DNA of 64,000 nucleotides from Desulfuromonadaceae bacterium (GTDB taxonomy: Bacteria > Desulfobacterota > Desulfuromonadia > Geobacterales > Pseudopelobacteraceae), in contig JAQUIG010000009.1 in assembly GCA_028683435.1 (NCBI GenBank), forward strand, positions 1-64,000. The letters run 5' to 3'. How positions within the stretch are numbered: position 1 is the stretch's first letter; each line of letters opens with the position of its first letter. The notes under the pieces were generated by a model. It ran no database searches and was not told where the DNA came from. It saw only the letters and a list, made by a program, of their open reading frames with translations. Both the position numbers and the translations under genes were made by a program. Positions 54,522-62,784 of the stretch are shown one piece after another.

Positions 54522-55129
54522 TACTTGAAATTAACCCCGAATATCCACAACCACACCAGATTTCCCGAGTTGCCGCCAGTCTCAGGGACGGACGGGTTAT
54601 TGCGTATCCGACCGATACAACCTATGGCATCGGCTGCTCGATATTTTGTAAAAAAAGTATCGAGCGAATCTATCAAATGAAGCAGCGCGACCGGCGTAAA
54701 CCATTCTCGGTCATCTGTTCCTCTTTGTCGGAAATTTCCCGGTATGCCCGGGTCAGCAACTCTGCTTTTAAGATAATAAAACGGTATCTTCCAGGTCCAT
54801 ATACGTTTGTTTTTGAAGCGACTCGTGAAGTTCCCGATCTTCTTCTGACTCGTCAGAAAACGGTAGGGATTCGTATTCCTGATAACAGAATCTGCTGCGA
54901 TCTTGTCACCGCACTCGGTAATCCGATTATAACAACCAGCGCCAATCTTTCAGGTGAAGAGCCGGAAGGGGACCCGCGCAGAATCGCCGACACTTTTGGA
55001 GCTCAGCTCGATTTTGTCATAGACGGCGGTATTCTGACAACGGACGTCAGTTCTGTCGTAAGTCTTATCAGTGAGGTGCCGGAGGTCTTACGAGCCGGGC
55101 TTGGCGATATCTCGTGGTGTGGTATTTAA
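54518..55129 (+). CDS. YrdC/YciO family protein (threonylcarbamoyl-AMP synthase-like)
   Basis: A 203-residue YrdC-domain protein. It has VIAYPTDTTYGIGC (about residues 28-41), KPFSVICSSLSE, the KxR pattern KQRDRRKP and a closing SVVSLISEVPEVLRAGLGD. The fold is that of TsaC/Sua5, which makes threonylcarbamoyl-AMP for t6A; YciO is a close paralogue with weaker activity. The length is nearer YciO. Being in one operon with tsaD supports a t6A link. Overlaps rmuC by 4 nt. Confidence 0.88.
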   Translation: MILEINPEYPQPHQISRVAASLRDGRVIAYPTDTTYGIGCSIFCKKSIERIYQMKQRDRRKPFSVICSSLSEISRYARVSNSAFKIIKRYLPGPYTFVFEATREVPDLLLTRQKTVGIRIPDNRICCDLVTALGNPIITTSANLSGEEPEGDPRRIADTFGAQLDFVIDGGILTTDVSSVVSLISEVPEVLRAGLGDISWCGI

Positions 55130-55130
55130 A

Positions 55131-55496
55131 ATGCGTAAGCGTACCGTCAGAAATGGCATGCGTCTGGTTATGGCGGCCTTGATTTTGATTATTCTGGCCA
55201 GCTTTTATCACAGCCAGATCTCCGACCTGTTTTTATTGTCTTCAGCTGCAGAGAACCGTATCTATCGCCTCGGCATATTCTGGGCGGCGGCGATAGGTGG
55301 CTATGGCGTTGTGGTGACTGCCTTAGGTTTCGCCCTTTCCCCACTAAAAAGCGATGTCAAGGTCCGTCTCCTGCCGGTTTTTCTTACTATCTCCGCCATG
55401 ATCTTTCTTTTCTTTTATCTGCTCTCCTCTTCGGTCAATGCCCCACCCGGGGATGAACGGAGGCGGCTGCGTCCCGGAGAAACTATTACCATTTGA
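55131..55496 (+). CDS. Small membrane protein
   Basis: 121 residues with three hydrophobic segments (about 12-29, LVMAALILIILASF; about 46-66, IFWAAAIGGYGVVVTALGFAL; about 80-101, VFLTISAMIFLFFYLLSSS) and a basic N-terminus. It starts one base after the previous stop and lies between a YrdC-like gene and a YihY gene. No family recognised; likely an inner-membrane protein of unknown function. Earlier in-frame codons from 55071 lie inside the preceding gene, so ATG 55131 is used. Confidence 0.7.
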   Translation: MRKRTVRNGMRLVMAALILIILASFYHSQISDLFLLSSAAENRIYRLGIFWAAAIGGYGVVVTALGFALSPLKSDVKVRLLPVFLTISAMIFLFFYLLSSSVNAPPGDERRRLRPGETITI

Positions 55497-55532
55497 AAAT
55501 TTCTGTTACGGAAACTGAAGCGAGGCGCATCC

Positions 55533-56825
55533 ATGCAGAATTTAAAATATCCCGCTCTGCTGCACACTGATTCCCCGGAGGCGTGGCATGGTCTGAAAGG
55601 GCGTTTTTTTTCAGTTCTCCAGAGTATTTATTCTATTTCAATCAGTTTTGACACCCACCAGGGACTTCTCCGCGCCGCTGCGCTCACCTATACCACCGTC
55701 CTTTCGCTTGTCCCGTTCCTGGCAATCGCTTTTTCTGTACTCAAGGGACTCGGTGCGCAAAACGCCCTCGAACCGATTCTGCAGCAGTTTGCCGGCGATT
55801 CCAAAGAAACGATCTCCCGTATTATCGACTATGTCAATAACACCAATGTTAAGTCGTTGGGGGCGATCGGTCTGCTGTTTCTGATTCTGGCGGTAATCTC
55901 ACTGATGGGAAACATTGAGGAGGCCTTCAACGCCGTATGGGGAGTGAATGAAACTCGCTCGGTTCAGAGACGCTTCAGCGATTACTTGAGTGTTGTTGTC
56001 GTAGGACCTGTCCTGCTGCTGGCAGCGACCAGTATGACCACTTCTTTACAGAGCCAGTGGATGCTGCAGTGGCTAATCCAGAATACCTACCTTGGCGGTG
56101 CAATCCTGCTGCTGTTCCAGTTTCTGCCGTATCTCAGCGTGTCGATTGCCATGGTTTTTCTGTACATTTTTATTCCCAATACCCGTGTTAGTTTTGCCTC
56201 TGCCGTGGCAGGAGGGGTTATAGCCGGTACCGCGTGGGAACTGGCACAGTGGGGTTACTTTCACTTTCAGGTCGGGGTTGCCAAATACAACGCTATCTAC
56301 GGGACTCTGGCGGCTCTCCCCATTTTTCTGGTCTGGATTTATACGAGCTGGCTGATTGTGCTTTTCGGACTTGAAATAGTGTTTGCCCATCAACATCGCG
56401 GGCGTAGTCTACCCGGAAGCAGCGCTTTTACTCTGACCGTAACGGCCCGTGAAGAGCTGGCTGTCGCGCTGCTGCTGCAGGTGAGCCTGCATTTTCAAAA
56501 AGGCGGGATCCCTCCATCTCCCCATCTTCTGGCCGATGAACTGAATGTGCCGCTACTGCCGCTTGAGACACTTTTCGACCAGTTGGAACGGCTCGGGTTT
56601 CTGGTTGAGACCTCGGGAAACCGGTCAGGATGGTTGCCGGCGCGTGACCCGTCTGAACTCCAGGTGAGTGATGTTATCGAGGCTTTGCGTGGCACTTCAG
56701 AATTGCAGGCGGTAACTCCGGTATTGCAGCTCGCCGAGGATGTCATACGTAGTGGCTGGGACGGCAGCAGAACGTGTCTGGAAGGGATTACCGTGCGGGA
56801 ACTGCTGCTGAAGATGGGAAAATAG
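55533..56825 (+). CDS. YihY/BrkB family inner-membrane protein
   Basis: 430 residues. Six predicted membrane helices in the N-terminal 300 residues, with family motifs DTHQGLLRAAALTYTTVLSLVPFLAIAFSVL, NTNVKSLGAIGLLFLILAVISLMGNIEEAFNAVWGV and IYGTLAALPIFLVWIYTSWLIVLFGLEIVFAHQ. The C-terminal 130 residues are soluble and look like a winged-helix-type domain. Once mis-annotated as RNase BN; its function is not firmly known. The gene lies at the end of the tsaD run and is followed by a 94-base gap to sucA. Confidence 0.92.
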   Translation: MQNLKYPALLHTDSPEAWHGLKGRFFSVLQSIYSISISFDTHQGLLRAAALTYTTVLSLVPFLAIAFSVLKGLGAQNALEPILQQFAGDSKETISRIIDYVNNTNVKSLGAIGLLFLILAVISLMGNIEEAFNAVWGVNETRSVQRRFSDYLSVVVVGPVLLLAATSMTTSLQSQWMLQWLIQNTYLGGAILLLFQFLPYLSVSIAMVFLYIFIPNTRVSFASAVAGGVIAGTAWELAQWGYFHFQVGVAKYNAIYGTLAALPIFLVWIYTSWLIVLFGLEIVFAHQHRGRSLPGSSAFTLTVTAREELAVALLLQVSLHFQKGGIPPSPHLLADELNVPLLPLETLFDQLERLGFLVETSGNRSGWLPARDPSELQVSDVIEALRGTSELQAVTPVLQLAEDVIRSGWDGSRTCLEGITVRELLLKMGK

Positions 56826-56919
56826 CAGCGGCGGCAGTGTCAGTGATAGCTTTAATCCTGGCATCTGCGGCTGCTTTTGAGTATCAGGTATCTACTCTGC
56901 GATAACGGAGACGGAATAA

Positions 56920-59613
56920 ATGGATGGAAGTTTTTTGAACGCTATGTCGGGAGAATGGCTTGATGCGCTTTATACACAGTGGCAGCATTCAGCCGATTCA
57001 GTGCCGGAAGAATGGCGGCTCTTCTTCTCCGGTTTTGAGTTCGGATCGGGTCGTACGTGCAGCGGCTATAACAGGTCTGACGAACAGGCGGCGTTGAAGC
57101 TGTCTGGCGTTCAGTCGCTCCTCTACCGCTACCGCTCTCTTGGACATCTGCTTGCGTGTATTGATCCACTCTCCCCCTGCAAGCTTTCCCATCCTCTGTT
57201 GGAACTATCCAATTTCGGACTTGATGAAAACGATCTCGATACGTCCTTTGTCTGCCGTAGATTTCTTAAACCTCGTGCAACGTTGCGAGAGGTATTAGAA
57301 ACCATGCGTGAAACTTATTGTCGCGAAACGGGCGTTGAATTCATGCATATTCAGGAACCGGATGAACGACAGTGGCTGATCGATCGCATGGAGTCCTGTC
57401 GAAACCGTCCCTACATTTCTGTTGCTGGAAAACTGCATATTCTGGAAAAACTCCATCAAGCCTCTCTATTTGAGCTGTTTTTGCATCGCAGGTTTGTCGG
57501 GCAGAAGCGCTTTTCGCTTGAAGGTGGTGAAATTCTTATTCCTGTTCTGGATCGGATTGTTTGCGGTTGTCCGGAGGCCGGTATCAGCGATATTGTGATG
57601 GGGATGTCGCACCGCGGAAGATTGAATGTGCTGGCCCATATTTTACGCAAACCGTATGAAACTATTTTTTCCGAGTTTAAAGAGAGCGTTTCCCCTGGAT
57701 TTATGGGGGACGGTGATGTGAAATATCACAAGGGACATTCGTGTGATATCGATCTTGACGGCCACGAGGTGCATGTGACAATAGCCGCAAATCCGAGTCA
57801 CCTTGAGGCGGTTAATGCTGTTGTTGAGGGTAAATGTCGTGCCAGGCAGGACCGCTATGGAGCTGACGGTGCCGGGCGGGTGCTTCCGGTTCTGATTCAT
57901 GGTGATGCCGCTTTCGCAGGGCAGGGGAGCGTCATGGAGGTTCTGAACATGTCGCAGCTTGCCGGCTACGGAACCGGCGGTACGATTCACATTGTGCTTA
58001 ACAATCAGATCGGCTTCACGACTCTTCCCAAGGACTCCCGTTCTACCTGTTATGCAACGGACGTTGCCAAGCTGCTCTCCTGTCCCGTTTTTCATGTTCA
58101 GGGTGAAGCTCCGGAGTCTGCCGTTCATGTTGTTGAACTTGCCATGGAATATCGCCGCGCTTTTAGTCGTGATGTTGTGATCGAGCTGATCTGCTACCGC
58201 CGTCACGGCCATAACGAAGGGGACGAACCGGCGTTCACCCAACCTGAGATGTATCAGCAGATTGCCGTACGCCCCCCGGTAAATCGCATCTACGCAGCTG
58301 CCCTGGCGGAGGATAGAGGGTTCTCTTCTGACGAGCTGGAAATGGTTGAACGGCGTGTCAACGAAGCGCTGGAATCTTCTTTCAACACCCCCCCTGTGGA
58401 GCGGCAGGTCGGCTTTTCCGACCGATGGAGCGCCATCAGTTCTGGATACAGTGACAAACCTGTTGAAACGGCGGTGTCAGCCGAAAAACTGCTGACGGTT
58501 GCCAGAAGGTTGGCTCTCCTCCCTTCAGATTTCATGCCGCACGCAAAAATAGACACCCTGATTCAGAAACGTTTCGCAGCTGTTCTGAAAGGGGAGGGGA
58601 TTGATTGGGGAAATGCCGAAACGCTTGCGTACGCAACGCTGCTTGACCAGGGACATTCCGTCCGAATCTCCGGGCAGGATTCACAGCGCGGTACCTTTAA
58701 CCATCGTCATTGTGTCGTGTTCGACAGCCACGGCGGACGCAGTTATACGCCGCTGGAAACTGTTGTTCGCGATGAGGCCGTTTTTCAGGCATGGAACAGC
58801 CTGCTTTCCGAATTCGGCGTGCTTGGTTTCGAATACGGCTATTCATTGGAAGCCCCCGGTTGCCTCACTATCTGGGAAGCCCAGTTTGGCGATTTCGCCA
58901 ATGGAGCCCAGGTTGTCATCGATCAATTTATAGCCAGTGGTGAAACCAAATGGAATCGCGCCAGCGGCCTGGTTCTGCTCCTCCCGCACGGTTATGAAGG
59001 GCAGGGTGCCGAACATTCCAGCGCCCGTATCGAACGGTTTCTACAGCTCTGCGCGGCTGAAAACATGGTCGTAACCTACCCGTCGACACCTGCACAGATG
59101 TTCCACCTGCTCCGGCGTCAGATGCTCCAGTCATTTCGAAAGCCTCTTGTCGTGTTTACTCCGAAAAGTCTGCTGCGCCATCCAGGTTGCACTTCGACCG
59201 TCGCCCAATTGTCCACGGGCAGTTTCCAAACCAGTATCCTTCCCTCTGGTGATCTTTCTGTTGCCAGACAAATCCTTTTTTGCAGCGGTAAAATATATTA
59301 TGAACTGGAAGAAGAGCGGCTCAGGCTGGGTAGGAGTGATGCCGTAATCATCAGGATCGAGCAGTTATATCCGCTGGATCTGGAGTCTATAAAGAGTCTC
59401 TTGGACCTCTGCCTTTCTGACTGCCGATTGTATTGGGTTCAGGAGGAGCCCGAAAATATGGGCGCCTGGCATTATATGGAGCGGCGCTTCAAGAATATAT
59501 CTGCTTCTGTCTTGTATATCGGCCGTCCGGCAGACCCCTGTCCGGCCGTTGGGTCTCATCATATTCATGCAGAGCAGCAGGCGGAAATTCTGCGCGCGGC
59601 CTTTTCCCAATAA
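56920..59613 (+). CDS. sucA: 2-oxoglutarate dehydrogenase E1 component
   Basis: Thiamine-diphosphate E1 subunit that decarboxylates 2-oxoglutarate. 897 residues, normal for SucA. It starts with the N-terminal E2-binding segment (LDALYTQWQHSADSVPEEW), has MGMSHRGRLNVL, HGDAAFAGQGSVMEVLNMSQLAGYGTGGTIHIV (TPP-binding; GDA..N), ELICYRRHGHNEGDEPAFTQP, and C-terminal LLPHGYEGQGAEHSSARIERFLQL. The start ATG at 56920 is plausible, though it has a weak RBS. No sucB or lpd follows. Gene symbol is well supported. Confidence 0.95.
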   Translation: MDGSFLNAMSGEWLDALYTQWQHSADSVPEEWRLFFSGFEFGSGRTCSGYNRSDEQAALKLSGVQSLLYRYRSLGHLLACIDPLSPCKLSHPLLELSNFGLDENDLDTSFVCRRFLKPRATLREVLETMRETYCRETGVEFMHIQEPDERQWLIDRMESCRNRPYISVAGKLHILEKLHQASLFELFLHRRFVGQKRFSLEGGEILIPVLDRIVCGCPEAGISDIVMGMSHRGRLNVLAHILRKPYETIFSEFKESVSPGFMGDGDVKYHKGHSCDIDLDGHEVHVTIAANPSHLEAVNAVVEGKCRARQDRYGADGAGRVLPVLIHGDAAFAGQGSVMEVLNMSQLAGYGTGGTIHIVLNNQIGFTTLPKDSRSTCYATDVAKLLSCPVFHVQGEAPESAVHVVELAMEYRRAFSRDVVIELICYRRHGHNEGDEPAFTQPEMYQQIAVRPPVNRIYAAALAEDRGFSSDELEMVERRVNEALESSFNTPPVERQVGFSDRWSAISSGYSDKPVETAVSAEKLLTVARRLALLPSDFMPHAKIDTLIQKRFAAVLKGEGIDWGNAETLAYATLLDQGHSVRISGQDSQRGTFNHRHCVVFDSHGGRSYTPLETVVRDEAVFQAWNSLLSEFGVLGFEYGYSLEAPGCLTIWEAQFGDFANGAQVVIDQFIASGETKWNRASGLVLLLPHGYEGQGAEHSSARIERFLQLCAAENMVVTYPSTPAQMFHLLRRQMLQSFRKPLVVFTPKSLLRHPGCTSTVAQLSTGSFQTSILPSGDLSVARQILFCSGKIYYELEEERLRLGRSDAVIIRIEQLYPLDLESIKSLLDLCLSDCRLYWVQEEPENMGAWHYMERRFKNISASVLYIGRPADPCPAVGSHHIHAEQQAEILRAAFSQ

Positions 59614-59656
59614 AGGTGCGGAGGCGCAATGTGACTGAATTTGCTCCCCATTGCTG

Positions 59657-59685
59657 TTGACAATCAAGGCCGGTCCGTGTACATA
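59657..59685 (+). promoter_or_regulatory. Candidate promoter of the 59.7-64 kb envelope cluster
   Basis: TTGACA (59657-59662) and TACATA (59680-59685) with a 17-base spacer, about 30 bases before the start at 59715. The -10 is weak. Confidence 0.4.
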
Positions 59686-59714
59686 ACACAGTCACTTTAA
59701 TTTAAAGGGCATTC

Positions 59715-61061
59715 ATGCTTAATCTCCTTTTTATATCAGACAGTCCCCGGGCTGAGTACATAAAGAGTGCGCTGCAGCCTCTTCTCAAGGTCATGATTGA
59801 TGTCGTGGCCGACTTCGATCATGGCTTGAAGGAGGTCTTTGAAAAACGTCCTGCGACCGTCTGTATTCAGGATCAGATTGGCGGCGTTACCGGAGAGAGC
59901 GTTGCCCGCCACATTCAGATGCTGCTTGGGAACAGTGCGCCGACGTTTATTCTCCTTCATAATGGTGACGGCAAGGCGAGGGCTATCAAGGGAGTGTATG
60001 AACATCTCATCGATTTGAGTCAGCCGAATGAGATAGTGACAGATAATATTAAAACTACGCTCAAATTGTTGCTCGGCAACAAGTGGGAAAGGATTTATAT
60101 TCCCAACGAACTGACGCCGGTTTCAGTCAGTTTGTTAGTAGCCGCTCCTGCAGGCTCGCGCGAAGATGCCTTCGGAACCGTTGAATCCGACAGGGCGCAA
60201 GCGATCAACGATGATCTGGCGGAACTGCTTCTTATGGAGAAGGACCGGTCCGAGCGGGATAAAGCTTTCGTCGCACCGCCTTCAACCGCCGGTGATGGTG
60301 GGGGATCTGTTTCGATTGATTCGCCTAAGTCGGCAGCTACCACACCTGGGAAAAAAGAGACAAGGAGCATTTTAGCACCGGTTCCTGTACCTCCAGCATC
60401 ACCTGCGGCTAAATTTCGTATCAATCATGACATCCGCCCGGATGAAGAGCAGCTTTCTGAAAATCTGCTTCTGGGATTTGAGGAGAACTATCGGTCAGAG
60501 TCCCTGCTTTTTCGGCGAACTGTTGTCATCGCAATCATTTGTGCCTTTTGCGCAGCCGGCGGCTGGTATCTTGTCAAGCAAAAACCGCAGCTGATAAGCT
60601 CGCTGAAACAGCGGCTCGACTCACCGGCGGGGCCAAGGCAGGCGGCGGTACCAACTCCGGTTGCGGCACCGGTACAAAAGCTTGTTCCGCCCTCTCTACC
60701 TCAGCCGCTAAAGACTCCACCGCTGCCGGCTTTCATTCCGAAAGACGGCCATGACAGCTCTTACGCGGTGAAAAAACCCGGTTGGGAGCGTTATGTCGGT
60801 GCACGCAACGAATTCCGGGTATTCAGCGTTTCCGGTCGCATACAAGCGTTACAGGTGCTTGCTGTTAAAGACGCATCTATTTCAGACTCATGGCTAAGAT
60901 CCGTTCTGCAGGAATTTGCCGGAAGCAAGGAATACCAGATAACCTCCCGAAGTACGAAAGCTGGAGTGCGTGTCGAGAGCGGCAAAATTGGTAATAAGGG
61001 TGAAATCATGATCTACAGGAAAAACGGTGAGGTGAAAGCCTTTGTCGTCTCAATTGAGTAG
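59715..61061 (+). CDS. Receiver-like N-terminal, single-pass membrane protein
   Basis: 448 residues with an unusual layout. The N-terminus (about 1-120, LLFISDSPRAEYIKSAL.., VCIQDQIGG.., TFILLHN) has the alpha/beta pattern of a response-regulator receiver with an Asp near 53, but it lacks the paired acidic residues of an active one. A disordered Ser/Pro/Lys linker (about 185-240) follows, then one transmembrane helix at 269-287 (VVIAIICAFCAAGGWYLV), a Pro-rich linker (about 305-342) and a C-terminal periplasmic domain (about 350-448, WERYVGARNEFRVFSVSGRIQALQVL). I do not recognise a family. It precedes a LysM protein and a GspE/PilB ATPase in the same direction. Confidence 0.7.
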   Translation: MLNLLFISDSPRAEYIKSALQPLLKVMIDVVADFDHGLKEVFEKRPATVCIQDQIGGVTGESVARHIQMLLGNSAPTFILLHNGDGKARAIKGVYEHLIDLSQPNEIVTDNIKTTLKLLLGNKWERIYIPNELTPVSVSLLVAAPAGSREDAFGTVESDRAQAINDDLAELLLMEKDRSERDKAFVAPPSTAGDGGGSVSIDSPKSAATTPGKKETRSILAPVPVPPASPAAKFRINHDIRPDEEQLSENLLLGFEENYRSESLLFRRTVVIAIICAFCAAGGWYLVKQKPQLISSLKQRLDSPAGPRQAAVPTPVAAPVQKLVPPSLPQPLKTPPLPAFIPKDGHDSSYAVKKPGWERYVGARNEFRVFSVSGRIQALQVLAVKDASISDSWLRSVLQEFAGSKEYQITSRSTKAGVRVESGKIGNKGEIMIYRKNGEVKAFVVSIE

Positions 61062-61164
61062 TGCCCATCCAGAAACCCGCTGATTAGCGTTTTATCCGGC
61101 GAGCGCTTGATCATGCTGTATTTTTAACCGGTTCGTAGCTATATTTAAGCTGTGTGGAGACAAA

Positions 61165-62709
61165 ATGCCCCCCTTTTTAAAGATCCGCGTACCATTTATT
61201 GCGGCCGTTTGTCTCGGCACACTGCTTGGTGCCGCTGATGTACATGCGGTCATTGATTCGCGTTTCGAACTGGATCCGCTCACAATTTCAGGCTTGAAGA
61301 GCACTCCAAAGCCTCCGCAAATAAGAGGGAAACACTCATCACACAGACATGTCGATAAATCTTCATTAACGTCTGCCAAAGGGAGTCTCTACACCGTAAA
61401 AGCCGGTGATCACCTCTTCAAAATCTTAATGCGTGATTATGGCCTGAGCAACAATGAGGCTGAGTCATTTATTGATGAAATCAGGCGCGAAAACAATATC
61501 TACGATATTAAACGTCTCAAGGTCGGTCAAAAAATAACTATCCCCCCGGTTCGGCGACATTCTGATGGAACACTTAACCTGCTTCAGGGGGTACGGATTG
61601 ATGATGGCAGAACTCCCGGCTCATATGCCGTTCCGAAGCAATCATTAAAGCTTGAATCCCCGCTTCCTGCGCTTTCCGACCAGGAAACTGTCGCCATGGC
61701 GCATGATATGTGGGACCGGATTATTCCTTCTAAAAAAGAGCTGCAAAAACCACTGGCACTTCAGACGCCAACCTTTTCATTAACCCTTGATCCAGAGCGC
61801 TATCCTACGTTTGCCCGGATGGATGGCGGGCGCATCGTGCTGGACCAGAATGGCACTATTCCTCCGCTCGTAAAATCATTGATTGAAGAAAAAGTCACCT
61901 CGATACGAATTATTACCGGCGGGCTGCCCGGAACAAACCGCTTTATGGCGTCCCTGCTTGAAGCGGCCGGATTTTACTCGGTTGAGGAAAACTTCAGCAT
62001 GGAATTCGGCGTAGATCCTAAACTTACGATTCAAACTGATTTCAAGGTTGAAAAAACAGCAGAAAGCCTTGTCAGTCAGGATGTAACCCTTGTCAACAGC
62101 GGTCGCACATCAATTCCCCCTTCCATCGGCGAGTTCCTCAAAAAAGAGGGCTTTTCGCTCTATGAACCGTTTGCCTCGCTCAAGTCATTTGCGCCTTGTG
62201 ACTCACGCACGATTTACTCAATATCCTCAAAAAGTCAGCCGGAAGCAATTGACGCTATTCTCTCCGCATTTTCAGTTTCACCGGTGCTGGATCGTAGTGT
62301 GGATGTCTTTGCGTCTGACAATAACGGCATTACCCTTTCAGTCAAGGCTGAACGTTATTTTGAACGGGGAGGGCAACGCTATGTCGTCACCAGCTTTGAT
62401 GGTGATCCGATAAATTATACCCTGTTCAGAATTCTGGAGACCAAGGGGTACAACGTAGTCATTATTGAGGCCCGTGACGATTTTCGCAAGATAGCGGAAA
62501 AACTGATTTCCCGGATGAAGATGAAAGGAACTTTCGACCAGCATACTCTGCTGCGGGATGTTTCAGCCGGATACTCTTTGAAGATGTCGGGCTTTAAACT
62601 GGATGATCCGCTTCTTCCCGGAGGCGGCATCTTCCTGACCGATCGTATGATGGATCGCATTGTCAGGGACCTTTTTACCGAAAACGGATTTAACATCAAC
62701 AGCCGGTGA
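61165..62709 (+). CDS. LysM-domain exported protein
   Basis: 514 residues. Signal peptide-like start (PFIAAVCLGTLLGAADVHA), then one LysM peptidoglycan-binding domain at about 75-128 (YTVKAGDHLFKILMRDYG..IKRLKVGQKITIPP). A longer alpha/beta region without a known name follows (about 190-514), with RIITGGLPGTNRFMASLLEAAGFY and RYVVTSFDGDPINYTLFRILETKGYNVVIIEARDDF. A role in anchoring an envelope machine to the cell wall is possible, given the neighbours. It lies 103 nt after the receiver-like protein and 75 nt before the ATPase. Confidence 0.75.
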   Translation: MPPFLKIRVPFIAAVCLGTLLGAADVHAVIDSRFELDPLTISGLKSTPKPPQIRGKHSSHRHVDKSSLTSAKGSLYTVKAGDHLFKILMRDYGLSNNEAESFIDEIRRENNIYDIKRLKVGQKITIPPVRRHSDGTLNLLQGVRIDDGRTPGSYAVPKQSLKLESPLPALSDQETVAMAHDMWDRIIPSKKELQKPLALQTPTFSLTLDPERYPTFARMDGGRIVLDQNGTIPPLVKSLIEEKVTSIRIITGGLPGTNRFMASLLEAAGFYSVEENFSMEFGVDPKLTIQTDFKVEKTAESLVSQDVTLVNSGRTSIPPSIGEFLKKEGFSLYEPFASLKSFAPCDSRTIYSISSKSQPEAIDAILSAFSVSPVLDRSVDVFASDNNGITLSVKAERYFERGGQRYVVTSFDGDPINYTLFRILETKGYNVVIIEARDDFRKIAEKLISRMKMKGTFDQHTLLRDVSAGYSLKMSGFKLDDPLLPGGGIFLTDRMMDRIVRDLFTENGFNINSR

Positions 62710-62784
62710 AACCGTTTTGTTTTGTTGATTATTCTGCTATAACGCTCGTACCGTGTCAAAGGACGAGTGTTTTTTTGGGGAAAC

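Noticed and set aside
57643..58242. Open frame of 199 codons on the minus strand inside sucA
   Set aside because: Overlaps conserved SucA coding sequence; its composition is a mirror of the sense codons and shows no domain.
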